Positions 15,852 through 24,934 of a stretch of DNA of 64,000 nucleotides are shown here, piece by piece. Below the pieces are notes generated by a model that made no database searches, was not told where the DNA came from, and worked only from the letters and a program-made list of their open reading frames with translations. The stretch lies in assembly GCA_002347365.1 (NCBI GenBank), contig DDWT01000020.1:1-64000 (forward strand), written 5' to 3'. Numbering within the stretch: the stretch's first letter is position 1; each line of letters opens with the position of its first letter. The position numbers were made by a program, and so were the translations under genes. The stretch is from Actinobacteria bacterium UBA2279 (GTDB lineage: Bacteria; Actinomycetota; Coriobacteriia; Anaerosomatales; Anaerosomataceae).

Positions 15852-17429
15852 ATGATCACCCTGTACGACACGACGTTGCGCGATGGCACCCAGCGCGAGG
15901 GGCTCTCCCTCTCGGCTGAAGACAAGCTGCGCGTGGCGATGCGTCTGGACGACCTGGGCATCGACTACATCGAAGGCGGTTTTCCCGGCTCTAACCCCAA
16001 AGACATCGAGTTCTTCGAGCGCGCCAAGACACTCGTGCTCTCGCACGCGAAGATCACGGCGTTCGGCACCACGCGGCGCAAAGACATCACGGCCGAGGAT
16101 GACGAGAGTCTCGCCGCTTTGCTTGAGACCGGCTGCGAGGCACTGTGCATCTTCGGCAAGACCTGGCCGTTGCATGTCACCGAGACCCTCCAGACCTCGC
16201 TCGAGGAGAACCTTGCGATGGTGGGCGATTCGGTGCGCTATCTCAAGTCGCAGCGCCGTACGGTGTTCTTCGATGCCGAGCACTTCTTCGACGGCTACAA
16301 GGCGGACCCCGCATACGCCCTCGAGGTCTGCCGTACGGCCGCCGATGCCGGCGCCGACGCGGTCGTGTTGTGCGACACCAACGGTGGCACGCTCCCTCAC
16401 GAGGTCGCACGCATCGTGGCCGAGATGGTCGCTGCGCTCGACGTCCCGCTCGGCATCCATGCGCACAACGACGCCGCGTGCGCGGTGGCCAACTCACTGG
16501 TGGCGATCGATGCGGGCTGCGTGCACGTGCAAGGCACCATGAACGGCTACGGCGAGCGGGCAGGGAACGCCGACCTGACCTCGATCATCCCGGCGCTCAC
16601 ACTGAAGATGGGTGCCGAGACGGCCGTGGATGCCGATCGCCTCAGGCTGCTTACCGAGGTCTCCCACTTCGTGGCGGAGACCGCGAACCTCTCGCCCTAT
16701 CCGCAGCAGCCTTACGTGGGCGGGAGCGCGTTCGCGCACAAGGGCGGCGTTCATGCGAGTGCTTCGGCGCGTCTTGAAGCCGCCTACGAGCACATCGATC
16801 CGGCGCTTGTGGGCAACCTTGCTCGCGTCGTGGTGAGCGAGCTCGCCGGACGCGCGAGTCTCACCATGAAGGCGAAGGAGATGGGCATCGACCTCACCGG
16901 CGACCAGGAGACGGTCGGCACGGTTCTGGACAGCATCAAGGAGCTCGAACACCACGGCTACTCATTCGAGGCAGCCGATGCCTCTCTCGAGATCATGCTG
17001 CGCAAGAAGCTCGGCACCTATGAGCCGTTCTTCGCACTGGAGTCGTTCCGCTGCATCATGGAGAAACGCGAGGACGGCAAGGTGATGACCGAGGCGACCA
17101 TCAAGATCCACGTGCATGGCCATCGCTATATCGCTACCGCCGAGGGAAATGGTCCGGTCAACGCGTTGGACAAGGCGTTGCGTATCGCCATCGGCAGTTT
17201 CTATCCGCACCTGGATGCGATCGTGCTCGACGACTTCAAGGTCCGCGTGCTCGACGAGAAGAAGGGCACCGGCGCCGTCACGCGCGTGCTCATCGAATCG
17301 GCTGACGGCGACAAGAGCTGGGGCACCGTAGGTGTCTCGGAGAACATCATCGAGGCCTCATGGGAAGCGCTCGTCGACTCCGTCGAGTGGGGACTGTCAC
17401 ATCCCAGGCAGGAATCTGCGCGTCAGTAG
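15852..17429 (+). CDS. cimA: (R)-citramalate synthase
   Basis: I place the start at ATG 15852, one base after the ilvE stop; this gives 525 residues. The frame is open upstream, but that part lies inside ilvE. The N-terminus MITLYDTTLRDGTQREG is the HMGL-like catalytic TIM barrel, with FPGSNPKDIEFF and HAHNDAACAVANSL, whose His residues bind the divalent metal. The C-terminal 150 residues are a LeuA-type dimerisation/regulatory domain. The GGFPGSNPKD pattern and overall size fit the citramalate synthases (pyruvate plus acetyl-CoA) better than 2-isopropylmalate synthase. This would supply isoleucine without threonine deaminase; the substrate call is from family resemblance. Confidence 0.86.
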   Translation: MITLYDTTLRDGTQREGLSLSAEDKLRVAMRLDDLGIDYIEGGFPGSNPKDIEFFERAKTLVLSHAKITAFGTTRRKDITAEDDESLAALLETGCEALCIFGKTWPLHVTETLQTSLEENLAMVGDSVRYLKSQRRTVFFDAEHFFDGYKADPAYALEVCRTAADAGADAVVLCDTNGGTLPHEVARIVAEMVAALDVPLGIHAHNDAACAVANSLVAIDAGCVHVQGTMNGYGERAGNADLTSIIPALTLKMGAETAVDADRLRLLTEVSHFVAETANLSPYPQQPYVGGSAFAHKGGVHASASARLEAAYEHIDPALVGNLARVVVSELAGRASLTMKAKEMGIDLTGDQETVGTVLDSIKELEHHGYSFEAADASLEIMLRKKLGTYEPFFALESFRCIMEKREDGKVMTEATIKIHVHGHRYIATAEGNGPVNALDKALRIAIGSFYPHLDAIVLDDFKVRVLDEKKGTGAVTRVLIESADGDKSWGTVGVSENIIEASWEALVDSVEWGLSHPRQESARQ

Positions 17430-17479
17430 TTGAATGAAGCTCAGAGAAGGTTCGTTCACGCCTGCACGGGAGCGCTCAC

Positions 17480-18229
17480 ATGAGGGTCGTACGCATCTAC
17501 CAGGATGAAGACGTACGCTACGGACTCGCCGACGACGCGACCGTGACGCTGATCTCCGATGAACCGTTCGCCGCGTGGGAGGCAGAGGGCATCGTCCCGC
17601 TCTCACAAGCGCAGCTTCTGGCGCCGGTGATCCCCACGAAGATCGTGTGCGTTGGCATCAACTACCGCGCGCACGCCCGGGAGATGGGCCACGATCTTCC
17701 CACCGAGCCCATCATCTTCCTGAAGCCCCCGACTTCGATCAACGGCCCGCACGGAGAGATCCGCATCCCTGAAGGTGCTGGTCGCGTGGACTTCGAGGGC
17801 GAGCTCGCCGCAGTCATCGGGCGACGCACACATCGGGTGTCGCCGGGCGAGGCCATATCGCACATTCTCGGCTTCATCTGTGCCAACGACGTCACCGCGC
17901 GTGACATCCAGGCGCGTGACGGCCAGTGGACGCGTGCGAAGGGCTTCGACACCTTCTGCCCGGTGGGTCCGTGGGTGGAGACTGATATCGACCCGCTCGA
18001 CCTCAAGATCGAGACGTATCTCAACGGTGAACTCAAGCAGTCCTCGCGCACGTCGGACATGATCTTCAACGTCTACGAGCTGGTCAGCTTCATCAGCGGC
18101 ATCATGACGCTGTTGCCCGGCGATATCGTGCTCACGGGCACGCCGAGCGGCGTGGGTCCCATGCAGCATGGCGATGTCGTCGAGGTGCGCATCGAAGGCA
18201 TCGGCAGCCTCGTGAACCGGGTCGCCTAG
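17480..18229 (+). CDS. fumarylacetoacetate hydrolase (FAH) family protein
   Basis: The 249-residue product carries a C-terminal FAH domain from about residue 55: KIVCVGINYRAHAREMG, DFEGELAAVIGRRTHRV with metal-binding Glu residues, NDVTARDIQARDGQW and LLPGDIVLTGTPSGVG. Members hydrolyse or decarboxylate beta-diketo or oxaloacetate-type acids. Without an aromatic degradation cluster nearby, acylpyruvase or oxaloacetate decarboxylase activity is as likely as a catabolic role. It starts 50 bases after cimA and may be in the same transcript. The family is firm, the substrate unknown. Confidence 0.85.
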   Translation: MRVVRIYQDEDVRYGLADDATVTLISDEPFAAWEAEGIVPLSQAQLLAPVIPTKIVCVGINYRAHAREMGHDLPTEPIIFLKPPTSINGPHGEIRIPEGAGRVDFEGELAAVIGRRTHRVSPGEAISHILGFICANDVTARDIQARDGQWTRAKGFDTFCPVGPWVETDIDPLDLKIETYLNGELKQSSRTSDMIFNVYELVSFISGIMTLLPGDIVLTGTPSGVGPMQHGDVVEVRIEGIGSLVNRVA

Positions 18230-18312
18230 TCTCACTTGACCTACGTCATGGCGGAGCGGTCTTCTCGCGCCTAGGATGGGCCCGAACGCACACCCCTGCC
18301 GAGGAGCCCTTC

Positions 18313-18939
18313 ATGACGCAGACGCCCGTTGCTCAGCCCACACTGCGAGAATCCTACTCACTGGTGTACGCCTTCACGCTGTTGATCTATCTGCCGGCGA
18401 TCGCATTGCTCGGCACGCAGCGCTACTACTCCTACACGCCGGGCTACCTCGCCATCATGGTGGCGCCGCCGCTCCTAGGCATGCTGGTGGCCGTACGTGT
18501 CGGTGAGCCATCGGCGCGCTGGCGCACGGTGCTGCTCCGCTCTGCTGTCGCCGGTGTCGGGGGGATGATCGTTGGCGGCGCACTGTTCATGACCGTCAGC
18601 TTCCTGCTCGCGTTTCTCGGCCCCGCATTCGAGGCGCACGCGTTCGGCGCTCTGACAGTCGGTGTAGGCGTCGTGTTGCTGCTGCTCGGAGTGCCGCTCG
18701 CACTCACTGCCATTCGCCGGTTCGCGACGCAGGGACTGGCCGCCAAGGTGGAGGCTGTAGCGTGTCTGGCGGCGATAGTGGCCGTTGCGCTGGTGGGCGT
18801 GCTGGTGCTCAACGGGGAGCATTCGCTTGTCGGTGCCATGCGCAAAGACCAGCTCTCGTACCTGGTCGGAGGAGTGCTGTGGTACACGCCCGCCTACGCG
18901 CTGGTCGGCTCGGTGTGGCGACTCATCGGCATCGTGTAG
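18313..18939 (+). CDS. hypothetical polytopic membrane protein, six predicted TM helices
   Basis: This 208-residue protein has six hydrophobic segments (about residues 12-32, 43-60, 72-100, 112-133, 143-162 and 180-203) joined by short loops. I do not recognise a family. It lacks charged or His/Cys residues inside the helices that would mark a transporter or redox protein. The start at ATG 18313 has GAGGAGC about eight bases upstream. It stands between the FAH-family gene and yerC, and a strong hairpin follows its stop, so it may be a single transcription unit. Confidence 0.7.
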   Translation: MTQTPVAQPTLRESYSLVYAFTLLIYLPAIALLGTQRYYSYTPGYLAIMVAPPLLGMLVAVRVGEPSARWRTVLLRSAVAGVGGMIVGGALFMTVSFLLAFLGPAFEAHAFGALTVGVGVVLLLLGVPLALTAIRRFATQGLAAKVEAVACLAAIVAVALVGVLVLNGEHSLVGAMRKDQLSYLVGGVLWYTPAYALVGSVWRLIGIV

Positions 18940-18940
18940 A

Positions 18941-18989
18941 GGGCTTCGGCGGCGCCCCCCGGCAGGCTGCGCCGCCTGTCGGAAAGCCC
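18941..18989 (+). terminator. GC-rich nested hairpin after membrane protein gene
   Basis: An outer GGGCTT/AAGCCC pairing encloses CCGGCAGGC (18959-18967), a 6-base loop and GCCTGTCGG (18974-18982), which pair over nine positions with one G-U. No T run follows, so it is either a weak terminator or a transcript-stabilising structure between the membrane protein gene and yerC. Confidence 0.4.
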
Positions 18990-19035
18990 GTTCCGCTCGG
19001 CCTCGATCGCCCCAGGATGTCGCCTCCGAGTGGTA

Positions 19036-19061
19036 GGATGGACACATCATCTTGTGTATCC
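19036..19061 (+). promoter_or_regulatory. inverted repeat upstream of yerC, possible operator
   Basis: ACACA (19042-19046) and TGTGT (19053-19057) flank a six-base spacer, and outer GGAT/ATCC boxes (19036-19039, 19058-19061) extend the symmetry with a two-base offset. It lies 26 bases before the yerC start, where a repressor such as YerC itself could act. The role is inference. Confidence 0.3.
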
Positions 19062-19086
19062 GCCACGACCAGGGAGTCCGCCGCCG

Positions 19087-19398
19087 ATGTCCTCCGATCG
19101 CGTCCGCACGCCTGAAGTGGAAGCACTTCTCGAGGCGTTCCTTGCGCTCGAGAACGCCGATGAAGCGTACGCCTTCCTGCAGGACGTGTGCACGATCCGC
19201 GAGATCGGCGACATGGCGCAGCGTCTTGCCGTTGCACGCATGCTCGCCGCGGGTGAGCATTACACCCGCATCCAGGAAGTCACGGGCGCGAGCAGCACCA
19301 CGATCTCCCGGGTGAGCCGAAGTCTCAACTACGGCGCAGACGGGTATGCGCGCGTCATCGAACGTCTCGGCACGACGGACGAAGGGGACGGCGCCTAG
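19087..19398 (+). CDS. yerC: YerC/YecD-type TrpR-like DNA-binding protein
   Basis: A 103-residue helical protein of the TrpR/YerC/YecD family. Signs are TPEVEALLEAFLALEN, the conserved FLQDVCTIREIGDMAQRL, and a helix-turn-helix with YTRIQEVTGASSTTISRVSR (about residues 65-84). I chose ATG 19087, since GGGAG lies about nine bases upstream; the frame is open to an earlier ATG without a good site. Members are small regulators often found near DNA metabolism or amino acid genes in Gram-positives; the ligand is unknown. dnaE starts two bases after its stop, so the two are cotranscribed. The his operon promoter lies 3.5 kb downstream. Confidence 0.88.
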   Translation: MSSDRVRTPEVEALLEAFLALENADEAYAFLQDVCTIREIGDMAQRLAVARMLAAGEHYTRIQEVTGASSTTISRVSRSLNYGADGYARVIERLGTTDEGDGA

Positions 19399-19399
19399 G

Positions 19400-22300
19400 A
19401 TGTCGGGTTTCGTCCACCTGCACACACACTCCGAGTACTCCCTCCTCGACGGTCACGCTCGTGTGGAGCGGCTGGTCGAGCGTGCCGCTGAGCTCGAAAT
19501 GCCCGCACTTGCCATCACCGACCATGGCGCGATGTACGGCGCGGTGGAGTTCTACCGCAAGGCCCAGGGCAAGGTGAAGCCGATCATCGGCTGCGAGGCG
19601 TACTTCACCCCCGATTCGCGCAAGAAGCGCGACGGCAAGCCCAACCTCTACCACCTGCTGTTGCTCGCGAAGAACGAGACCGGCTACCGCAACCTGATGG
19701 CGATGATCTCCGAGGCTGCCATAGGCGGCTTCTACTACAAGCCGCAGGTGGACATGGAGCTTCTCGAGCGCTACCACGAAGGCCTTATCTGCACTTCAGC
19801 GTGCATGTCAGGCATCGTCAGCAAGAACATCGAGCGCGGCGACGTCGATGAGGCTCGGCGCTGGGCCGAGACGTACGCGGGCCTGTTCGGCGAAGGTGAT
19901 TTCTTCCTGGAGATCCAGGAGCAGGGAATCACCGCCGACAACGGCGTGACCCAGAAGCAGCTCAATGCCGCGATCGCGGGCATGGCGTCTGATATGGGCG
20001 TCGGTCTGGTCGCCACCAACGATATCCACTACGTCATGGCCGAAGACGCGCCCGCTCAAGACCTGCTGCTGTGCATCGGTACCGGTTCGACGGTGGAAGA
20101 GCGCGATCGCATGCGGTTCTCCTCGGACCAGTTCTTCATGAAGACCGCCGAGGAGATGACCGAGAAGTTCGCCGAGTACCCCGAGGCGATCAGCAATACG
20201 GTCGCCGTTGCGCAACGCTGCGAGCTTGCGCTGGAGTTCGGGCGCATCCTGCTTCCGGTCTTCGAGGTCCCGGAGCGCGTTCAGGTGCAGGCCGCTGACG
20301 GTGCATATGATGAGCAGGCGTCTTTGAACGCGTACCTTGAGGAACGGTGTCTGGCCGGTCTGATACGTCGCTACGGCGATCCGGTCCCGCAAGACGCCCT
20401 CGACCGGCTCGAGCACGAGCTGACCGTCATACGCGACAAGGGATTCGCCGGCTACTTCCTCGTCGTCGAGGACTTCGTGACGTGGGCGAAGGACAACGGT
20501 ATCGGTGTCGGTCCCGGCCGAGGTTCGGCCGCAGGCGCGATCATCGCCTACGCCCTTGGCATCACCGCGCTCGACCCGCTGGAGCATGGACTGCTCTTCG
20601 AGCGCTTCCTGAACCCCGAGCGTACGGACATGCCCGATATCGATATCGACTTTGACGACGCACGTCGCCTGGAAGTCATCGAGTACGTCCGCAACAAGTA
20701 TGGCCAGGACAAGGTCGCACAGATCATCACGTTCAACACCATGAAGGCCCGTGCGGCGGTGCGCGATGCCGGTCGCGTGTTGGGGTATCCCTACGGCGTG
20801 CCCGACAAGATCGCCAAGCAGATCCAGGAGGGTCCGGACGCCACGATCGCCGGCTCTCTGAAGGAGAATCCCGACCTCAAGGCCGAGTACAACGCCGGCG
20901 GGGACACCAAGCGGATTCTGGACGCCGCGCTCTCACTGGAGCACATCGTCCGGGGCGAGGGGGTCCACGCCGCAGGAGTCGTGATCTGCCGCGACCCGCT
21001 GCATTTTCACACGCCGATCAAGCGCGACACCAAAGGCGACGCCATCGTCACGCAATACGAGGGCACGCTTATCGCGGAGCTGGGCTTGCTCAAGATGGAC
21101 TTTCTCGGCCTCAGGACGCTTACCGTCATCGCCGACGCGGTGCGAGAGATCAAGGCCAGCCACAACGTAGACATCGACATCGAGCACATCCCGATGGACG
21201 ACGCCAAGACCTTCGAGCTGCTGCGCCGTGCCGACACGGTCGGTGTGTTCCAGGTCGAATCGGCGGGCATGCGGCAGCTGCTCAAAGATCTCAAGCCCAC
21301 CGTCTTCAGCGACCTCGTGGCCATCCTTGCGCTCTACCGGCCGGGTCCGCTCGGCTCTGGCATGGTCAAAGACTTCGTCGAGCGAAAGCACGGACGCCAG
21401 AGAGTCACCTACTATGACGATCGCATCAAGCACATCCTGGAGGAGACCTACGGCACGATGGTCTACCAGGAGCAGGTCATGCGCCTGTCCATGGACATGG
21501 CCGGCTTCTCGGCAGGCAAGGCCGAGAAGCTCAGAAAGGCCATGGGCAAGAAGAAGCAGGAGATCATCGATGCCCTGCGCACGGAGTTCGTCGAAGGTGC
21601 GGTCGAACATGACTACAACCAGAAGGTTGCCGAGCAGGTCTACACCGACATCGAGAAGTTCGCGCAGTATGGCTTCAACAAGAGCCACTCGGCGGCTTAC
21701 GGCCTGGTCACCTACCAGACGGCGTATCTGAAGGCGCACTATCCCACCGAGTACATGGCCGCAGTCCTCACGAGCTATGTGGGCAAGACGGACACTATCG
21801 TGAAGTACGTTGCCGAGTGCAACCGTTCCGGCATGACGGTCCTGCCGCCGGATGTGAACTCCTCGGGGCGCAACTTCACCGCCGTGGGCACCAACATCCG
21901 CTTCGGCCTGTCGGGCATACGCGGCGTGGGCGAGGCGGTCGTCGGGCACATCGTCCAGGTACGCACCGAAGGCGGTCCGTTCACCTCACTGCACGACTTC
22001 TGCGCGCGAGTCGACCTCAGGCAGATGAACAAGAAGACGCTCGAAGCGCTGATCAAGGCAGGCGCATTCGACTCGACCGGCTACACCCGCAAGCACCTCC
22101 TCACGCTGATGGACTCCTGCGTGGAGTCCGCACTCAAGCGCCAGCGTGACCAGGAGAGCGGCCAGGTCTCGATGTTCGATCTATTCGACGCCGAGGAACA
22201 CGGCATGGACGACACCGTGCCGGCACCGGACGGGGACGAGTGGGAGAAAGGCATCAAGCTTGCGTTCGAGAAGGAGATGCTCGGGATCTACGTCTCCGAC

Positions 22301-22888
22301 CACCCGCTGAGCGGGGTGCGTGACGTCATCGAGCGGGCGCGCACATACTCGCTCGGCGACAGCGAGGAATTCGCTGACGGGACATCGGGCTGGTTCGCTG
22401 GGATCCTGGCCAAGACCGACAAGATCGCCACGCGTGCGGGCAAGCTCATGGGAACCATCGTGTTGGAGGACCTCGAGGGCAGCATGGAAGGTGTGTTGTT
22501 CCCGCAGGTCTACGAGAAGTACCGCGAGGTGGTGGCGGAAGACGCCATCGTGCGGGTGCGCGCGAAGGTGGAGTACTCGGATCGCGGACGCAAGCTGATC
22601 GTGCACGAAGTGCAACTGCTCGCCGATGGTGGGCGCTTCGAGGCGCCGCCGCAAACGCTGTGGGTGCGCTCGGACGTGCGCATGCTCACGAACGGCCGCG
22701 GGGCGCGATTCAAAGAGATCCTCGCCAAGCACGGGGGTCGGGACACGGTGATGCTCGAGCTCGTCAATGGGGGAGAAGCACCCAAGAAGGCCCGGATGCC
22801 CGAGGAGTTCCGGGTCGACGCCGCAAGCCCCGAGCTGCATGCCGAGCTCAAGGAGTTCTTGGGCGAGGGTTGTGTGTGGGAGGCCTGA
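19400..22888 (+). CDS. dnaE: DNA polymerase III alpha subunit
   Basis: A 1162-residue replicative polymerase. From ATG 19400 the order is: PHP domain (residues 1-270, HLHTHSEYSLLDG with its His residues kept), polymerase palm with GPGRGSAAGAIIAYALG and the catalytic PDIDIDFDD (about 410-420), fingers, the tandem helix-hairpin-helix part, and a C-terminal OB fold (about 980-1070). The length matches DnaE1 types. An alternative in-frame ATG at 19346 lies inside yerC and has no ribosome-binding site. It sits directly behind yerC and before the his operon. Confidence 0.96.
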   Translation: MSGFVHLHTHSEYSLLDGHARVERLVERAAELEMPALAITDHGAMYGAVEFYRKAQGKVKPIIGCEAYFTPDSRKKRDGKPNLYHLLLLAKNETGYRNLMAMISEAAIGGFYYKPQVDMELLERYHEGLICTSACMSGIVSKNIERGDVDEARRWAETYAGLFGEGDFFLEIQEQGITADNGVTQKQLNAAIAGMASDMGVGLVATNDIHYVMAEDAPAQDLLLCIGTGSTVEERDRMRFSSDQFFMKTAEEMTEKFAEYPEAISNTVAVAQRCELALEFGRILLPVFEVPERVQVQAADGAYDEQASLNAYLEERCLAGLIRRYGDPVPQDALDRLEHELTVIRDKGFAGYFLVVEDFVTWAKDNGIGVGPGRGSAAGAIIAYALGITALDPLEHGLLFERFLNPERTDMPDIDIDFDDARRLEVIEYVRNKYGQDKVAQIITFNTMKARAAVRDAGRVLGYPYGVPDKIAKQIQEGPDATIAGSLKENPDLKAEYNAGGDTKRILDAALSLEHIVRGEGVHAAGVVICRDPLHFHTPIKRDTKGDAIVTQYEGTLIAELGLLKMDFLGLRTLTVIADAVREIKASHNVDIDIEHIPMDDAKTFELLRRADTVGVFQVESAGMRQLLKDLKPTVFSDLVAILALYRPGPLGSGMVKDFVERKHGRQRVTYYDDRIKHILEETYGTMVYQEQVMRLSMDMAGFSAGKAEKLRKAMGKKKQEIIDALRTEFVEGAVEHDYNQKVAEQVYTDIEKFAQYGFNKSHSAAYGLVTYQTAYLKAHYPTEYMAAVLTSYVGKTDTIVKYVAECNRSGMTVLPPDVNSSGRNFTAVGTNIRFGLSGIRGVGEAVVGHIVQVRTEGGPFTSLHDFCARVDLRQMNKKTLEALIKAGAFDSTGYTRKHLLTLMDSCVESALKRQRDQESGQVSMFDLFDAEEHGMDDTVPAPDGDEWEKGIKLAFEKEMLGIYVSDHPLSGVRDVIERARTYSLGDSEEFADGTSGWFAGILAKTDKIATRAGKLMGTIVLEDLEGSMEGVLFPQVYEKYREVVAEDAIVRVRAKVEYSDRGRKLIVHEVQLLADGGRFEAPPQTLWVRSDVRMLTNGRGARFKEILAKHGGRDTVMLELVNGGEAPKKARMPEEFRVDAASPELHAELKEFLGEGCVWEA

Positions 22889-22891
22889 AGG

Positions 22892-22919
22892 TTGACCTCC
22901 TGCTTCACCCTGATATACT
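22892..22919 (+). promoter_or_regulatory. sigma70-type promoter of the his operon
   Basis: TTGACC at 22892-22897 and TATACT at 22914-22919 are separated by 16 bases, a strong match to the housekeeping consensus. The predicted start of transcription is about 22926, giving a leader of about 42 bases before hisZ. It lies just after the dnaE stop. Confidence 0.65.
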
Positions 22920-22920
22920 C

Positions 22921-22936
22921 CAGTACTGCAGCACTG
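22921..22936 (+). promoter_or_regulatory. near-palindrome over the predicted his transcription start
   Basis: CAGTACTGCAGCACTG is symmetrical except for one base pair around a central CTGCAG. It covers the predicted start site of the his promoter, a position suited to a repressor. Which protein binds is not known; YerC, encoded 3.5 kb upstream, is one candidate by inference. Confidence 0.35.
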
Positions 22937-22967
22937 TAGCGTAGTAAAGTACAGGAGGTGGGTACTG

Positions 22968-24242
22968 GTGCGTCCGGTGACCCCAAGAGGATTCCGTGAT
23001 GTGCTTTTCGCCGAGGCGGCCGAACGTGAGGCCGTGTCTTCGGCGATGAGTGCTGTATTCGATGCGTGGGGCTACGGTCCGGTGGAGACACCCGTGGCCG
23101 AGGAGTACGCGACGCTGGAAGCGGCAGGAGTGCGGTCGCTGGAGCAAACGGCGTTCCGGCTGTTCGATATCGATGGCTCGCTCCTGGCGCTCAGGCCCGA
23201 GATGACGGTGCCGATCGCTCGGCTGACCGCATCACGGCTCTCCGCGACGCCCGGGCCGCATCGTTTTCGCTACGTCGCGCCGGTCTTCCGCGAGCACGCA
23301 TCGTTGCGCGGCCAGTCTCGCCAGTTCACGCAGGCGGGCGTCGAGCTCGTAGGCGCCTCCGGTCCTGCCGGCGACGCCGAGATCGTCTCGGTGCTTGTCG
23401 ACGCGCTCAATGCCGCCGGTCTGGGCGTCTACTCGATCGTCGTCGGCACCGTGGAGCTGCTTCGCGCGCTTATCGAGGCTGCCGGGCTTTCCGAGTCGTG
23501 GGGCAAGGCGGTACTGGACGCCGCGCACGAGCGTAATCTCGTTGAGATCGACCGTCTTTCGCGTCGTGAGGGCGTCGCGGTGCAGATCGGTGAGGCTTTG
23601 CGCGCAGTCCCGCGTCTCCGCGGAGGGGCCGAGGCTATCGAGGTCGCCGCCAAGCACGCAGCTGCGTGCGGCTGTGCCGGAGTGCTCCGCGACATCCGCG
23701 ACACGTATCGCATCCTGGAGTCGACAGGCCTGGGCGACGTCGTGACCGTGGACTTCGGCATCATGCGCTCGTTCGACTACTACACCGGTCTGGTGCTTGA
23801 GGTGTACGCGCCGGGTCTGGGGCTTCCTCTCGGTGGTGGAGGCCGCTATGACGGCGTGCTGGCCGGGTTCGGTGCGCCTGCACCGGCTGCGGGCTTTGCG
23901 CTGGGTCTCGAGCGGATCATGATCGCGCTGGCCGAGCAGGGTGCCACGCCGCGGATCCGTCCGTTGGACGCGGTGATCGGCGGTGCGGTGGCCGAGGAGG
24001 TCTTCTCGGCAGCATGTGCATTGCGCGCGGCGGGCTGGCGCGTGCGTATGGCGCTCGCCGCCGCTGGCCTCGAGCTTGTCGCGGAAGCCGAACGGGCGGA
24101 TGCCGAAGAGGCGCTCGAGGTTGCCGGCGACCGCATCTACCGCCTCGACCGGGCCGGCGAGAGGGCTCTTCCGCTGGAGAAGCCGCTTCCTGCGGCGCCC
24201 ACGCTGAGCTGGGCCGCGGCTCGAGAGGGGGGATCGCGATGA
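22968..24242 (+). CDS. hisZ: ATP phosphoribosyltransferase regulatory subunit
   Basis: A 424-residue paralogue of histidyl-tRNA synthetase. It has the class II synthetase elements MRPVTPRGFRDVLF, LRPEMTVPIARLTASRL (motif 2 side) and LPLGGGGRYDGVLAGFG (motif 3 side), but a C-terminal part shorter and different from a HisS anticodon domain. HisZ forms the hetero-octamer with short HisG and carries histidine feedback control. GTG 22968 has a full AGGAGGT seven bases upstream. It opens the histidine operon; the stop overlaps the hisG start by three bases. Confidence 0.92.
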   Translation: MRPVTPRGFRDVLFAEAAEREAVSSAMSAVFDAWGYGPVETPVAEEYATLEAAGVRSLEQTAFRLFDIDGSLLALRPEMTVPIARLTASRLSATPGPHRFRYVAPVFREHASLRGQSRQFTQAGVELVGASGPAGDAEIVSVLVDALNAAGLGVYSIVVGTVELLRALIEAAGLSESWGKAVLDAAHERNLVEIDRLSRREGVAVQIGEALRAVPRLRGGAEAIEVAAKHAAACGCAGVLRDIRDTYRILESTGLGDVVTVDFGIMRSFDYYTGLVLEVYAPGLGLPLGGGGRYDGVLAGFGAPAPAAGFALGLERIMIALAEQGATPRIRPLDAVIGGAVAEEVFSAACALRAAGWRVRMALAAAGLELVAEAERADAEEALEVAGDRIYRLDRAGERALPLEKPLPAAPTLSWAAAREGGSR

Positions 24243-24934
24243 TCGCTCGCAATCCGGCGTCTCGCGCTCGGGGCGGCAAGCTCCGCATGGCGATTCCCAA
24301 AGGTGCGCTGTTCGACGACTCCGTTCGCGTGCTGCGTGAAGCAGGAGTCAACGTGGGCGATCTTGCCGCCCCGGGTCGGCAGCTGATCGTCTCCACCGAC
24401 GAGATGGACTTCATCATCGCGCGTCCCACAGACATCCCGGTCTACGTCGCCTACGGTGGCGTGGATGTGGCGATCGCCGGCAAAGACGTTCTGCTCGAGG
24501 CGGACCTCGACGTGGTCGAGCTGCTCGATCTCGGTTTCGGCGGCTGCCGCTTCGTGGTTGCGGAACCCGAGGACGCGCTCGGCAATATCGACGAGCTCTA
24601 CCGCCATCTCGGGGTCATCCGCGTAGCCACGAAGTACCCGCGTATCACCGAGAAGCACTTCGCCGAACGCGGCGTGCAGGTGGAAGTCGTGAAGCTGCAC
24701 GGTAACATAGAGCTCGCCCCGCTCATCGGGCTGGCCGACCAGGTCGTGGACATCACCGCGACCGGTACCACGCTCGCGCAGAACCGTCTGCGTATCGTGG
24801 ACGAAGTACTCGCTTCCACAGCGCGATTCGTCGCCAACCCGGCGAGCATGCGTACCGAGTCTGCCCGTGTCACCGAACTTGCCGACCGTGTCGCGGCCGT
24901 CGCGCCGCATGCCGGAGGGGATGACGCCTCATGA
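24239..24934 (+). CDS. hisG: ATP phosphoribosyltransferase catalytic subunit, short form
   Basis: A 231-residue catalytic subunit of the first step of histidine synthesis (ATP plus PRPP). It shows LRMAIPKGALFDDSVRVL, the GGVDVAIAGKDVLLE strand-helix unit and the PRPP loop DITATGTTLAQNRL. The long-form C-terminal regulatory domain is absent, which fits the HisZ-dependent type encoded just upstream. I chose ATG 24239, overlapping the hisZ stop (ATGA), with GAGAGGGGGG upstream. The open frame extends back to 24014, but inside hisZ. Confidence 0.94.
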   Translation: MIARNPASRARGGKLRMAIPKGALFDDSVRVLREAGVNVGDLAAPGRQLIVSTDEMDFIIARPTDIPVYVAYGGVDVAIAGKDVLLEADLDVVELLDLGFGGCRFVVAEPEDALGNIDELYRHLGVIRVATKYPRITEKHFAERGVQVEVVKLHGNIELAPLIGLADQVVDITATGTTLAQNRLRIVDEVLASTARFVANPASMRTESARVTELADRVAAVAPHAGGDDAS

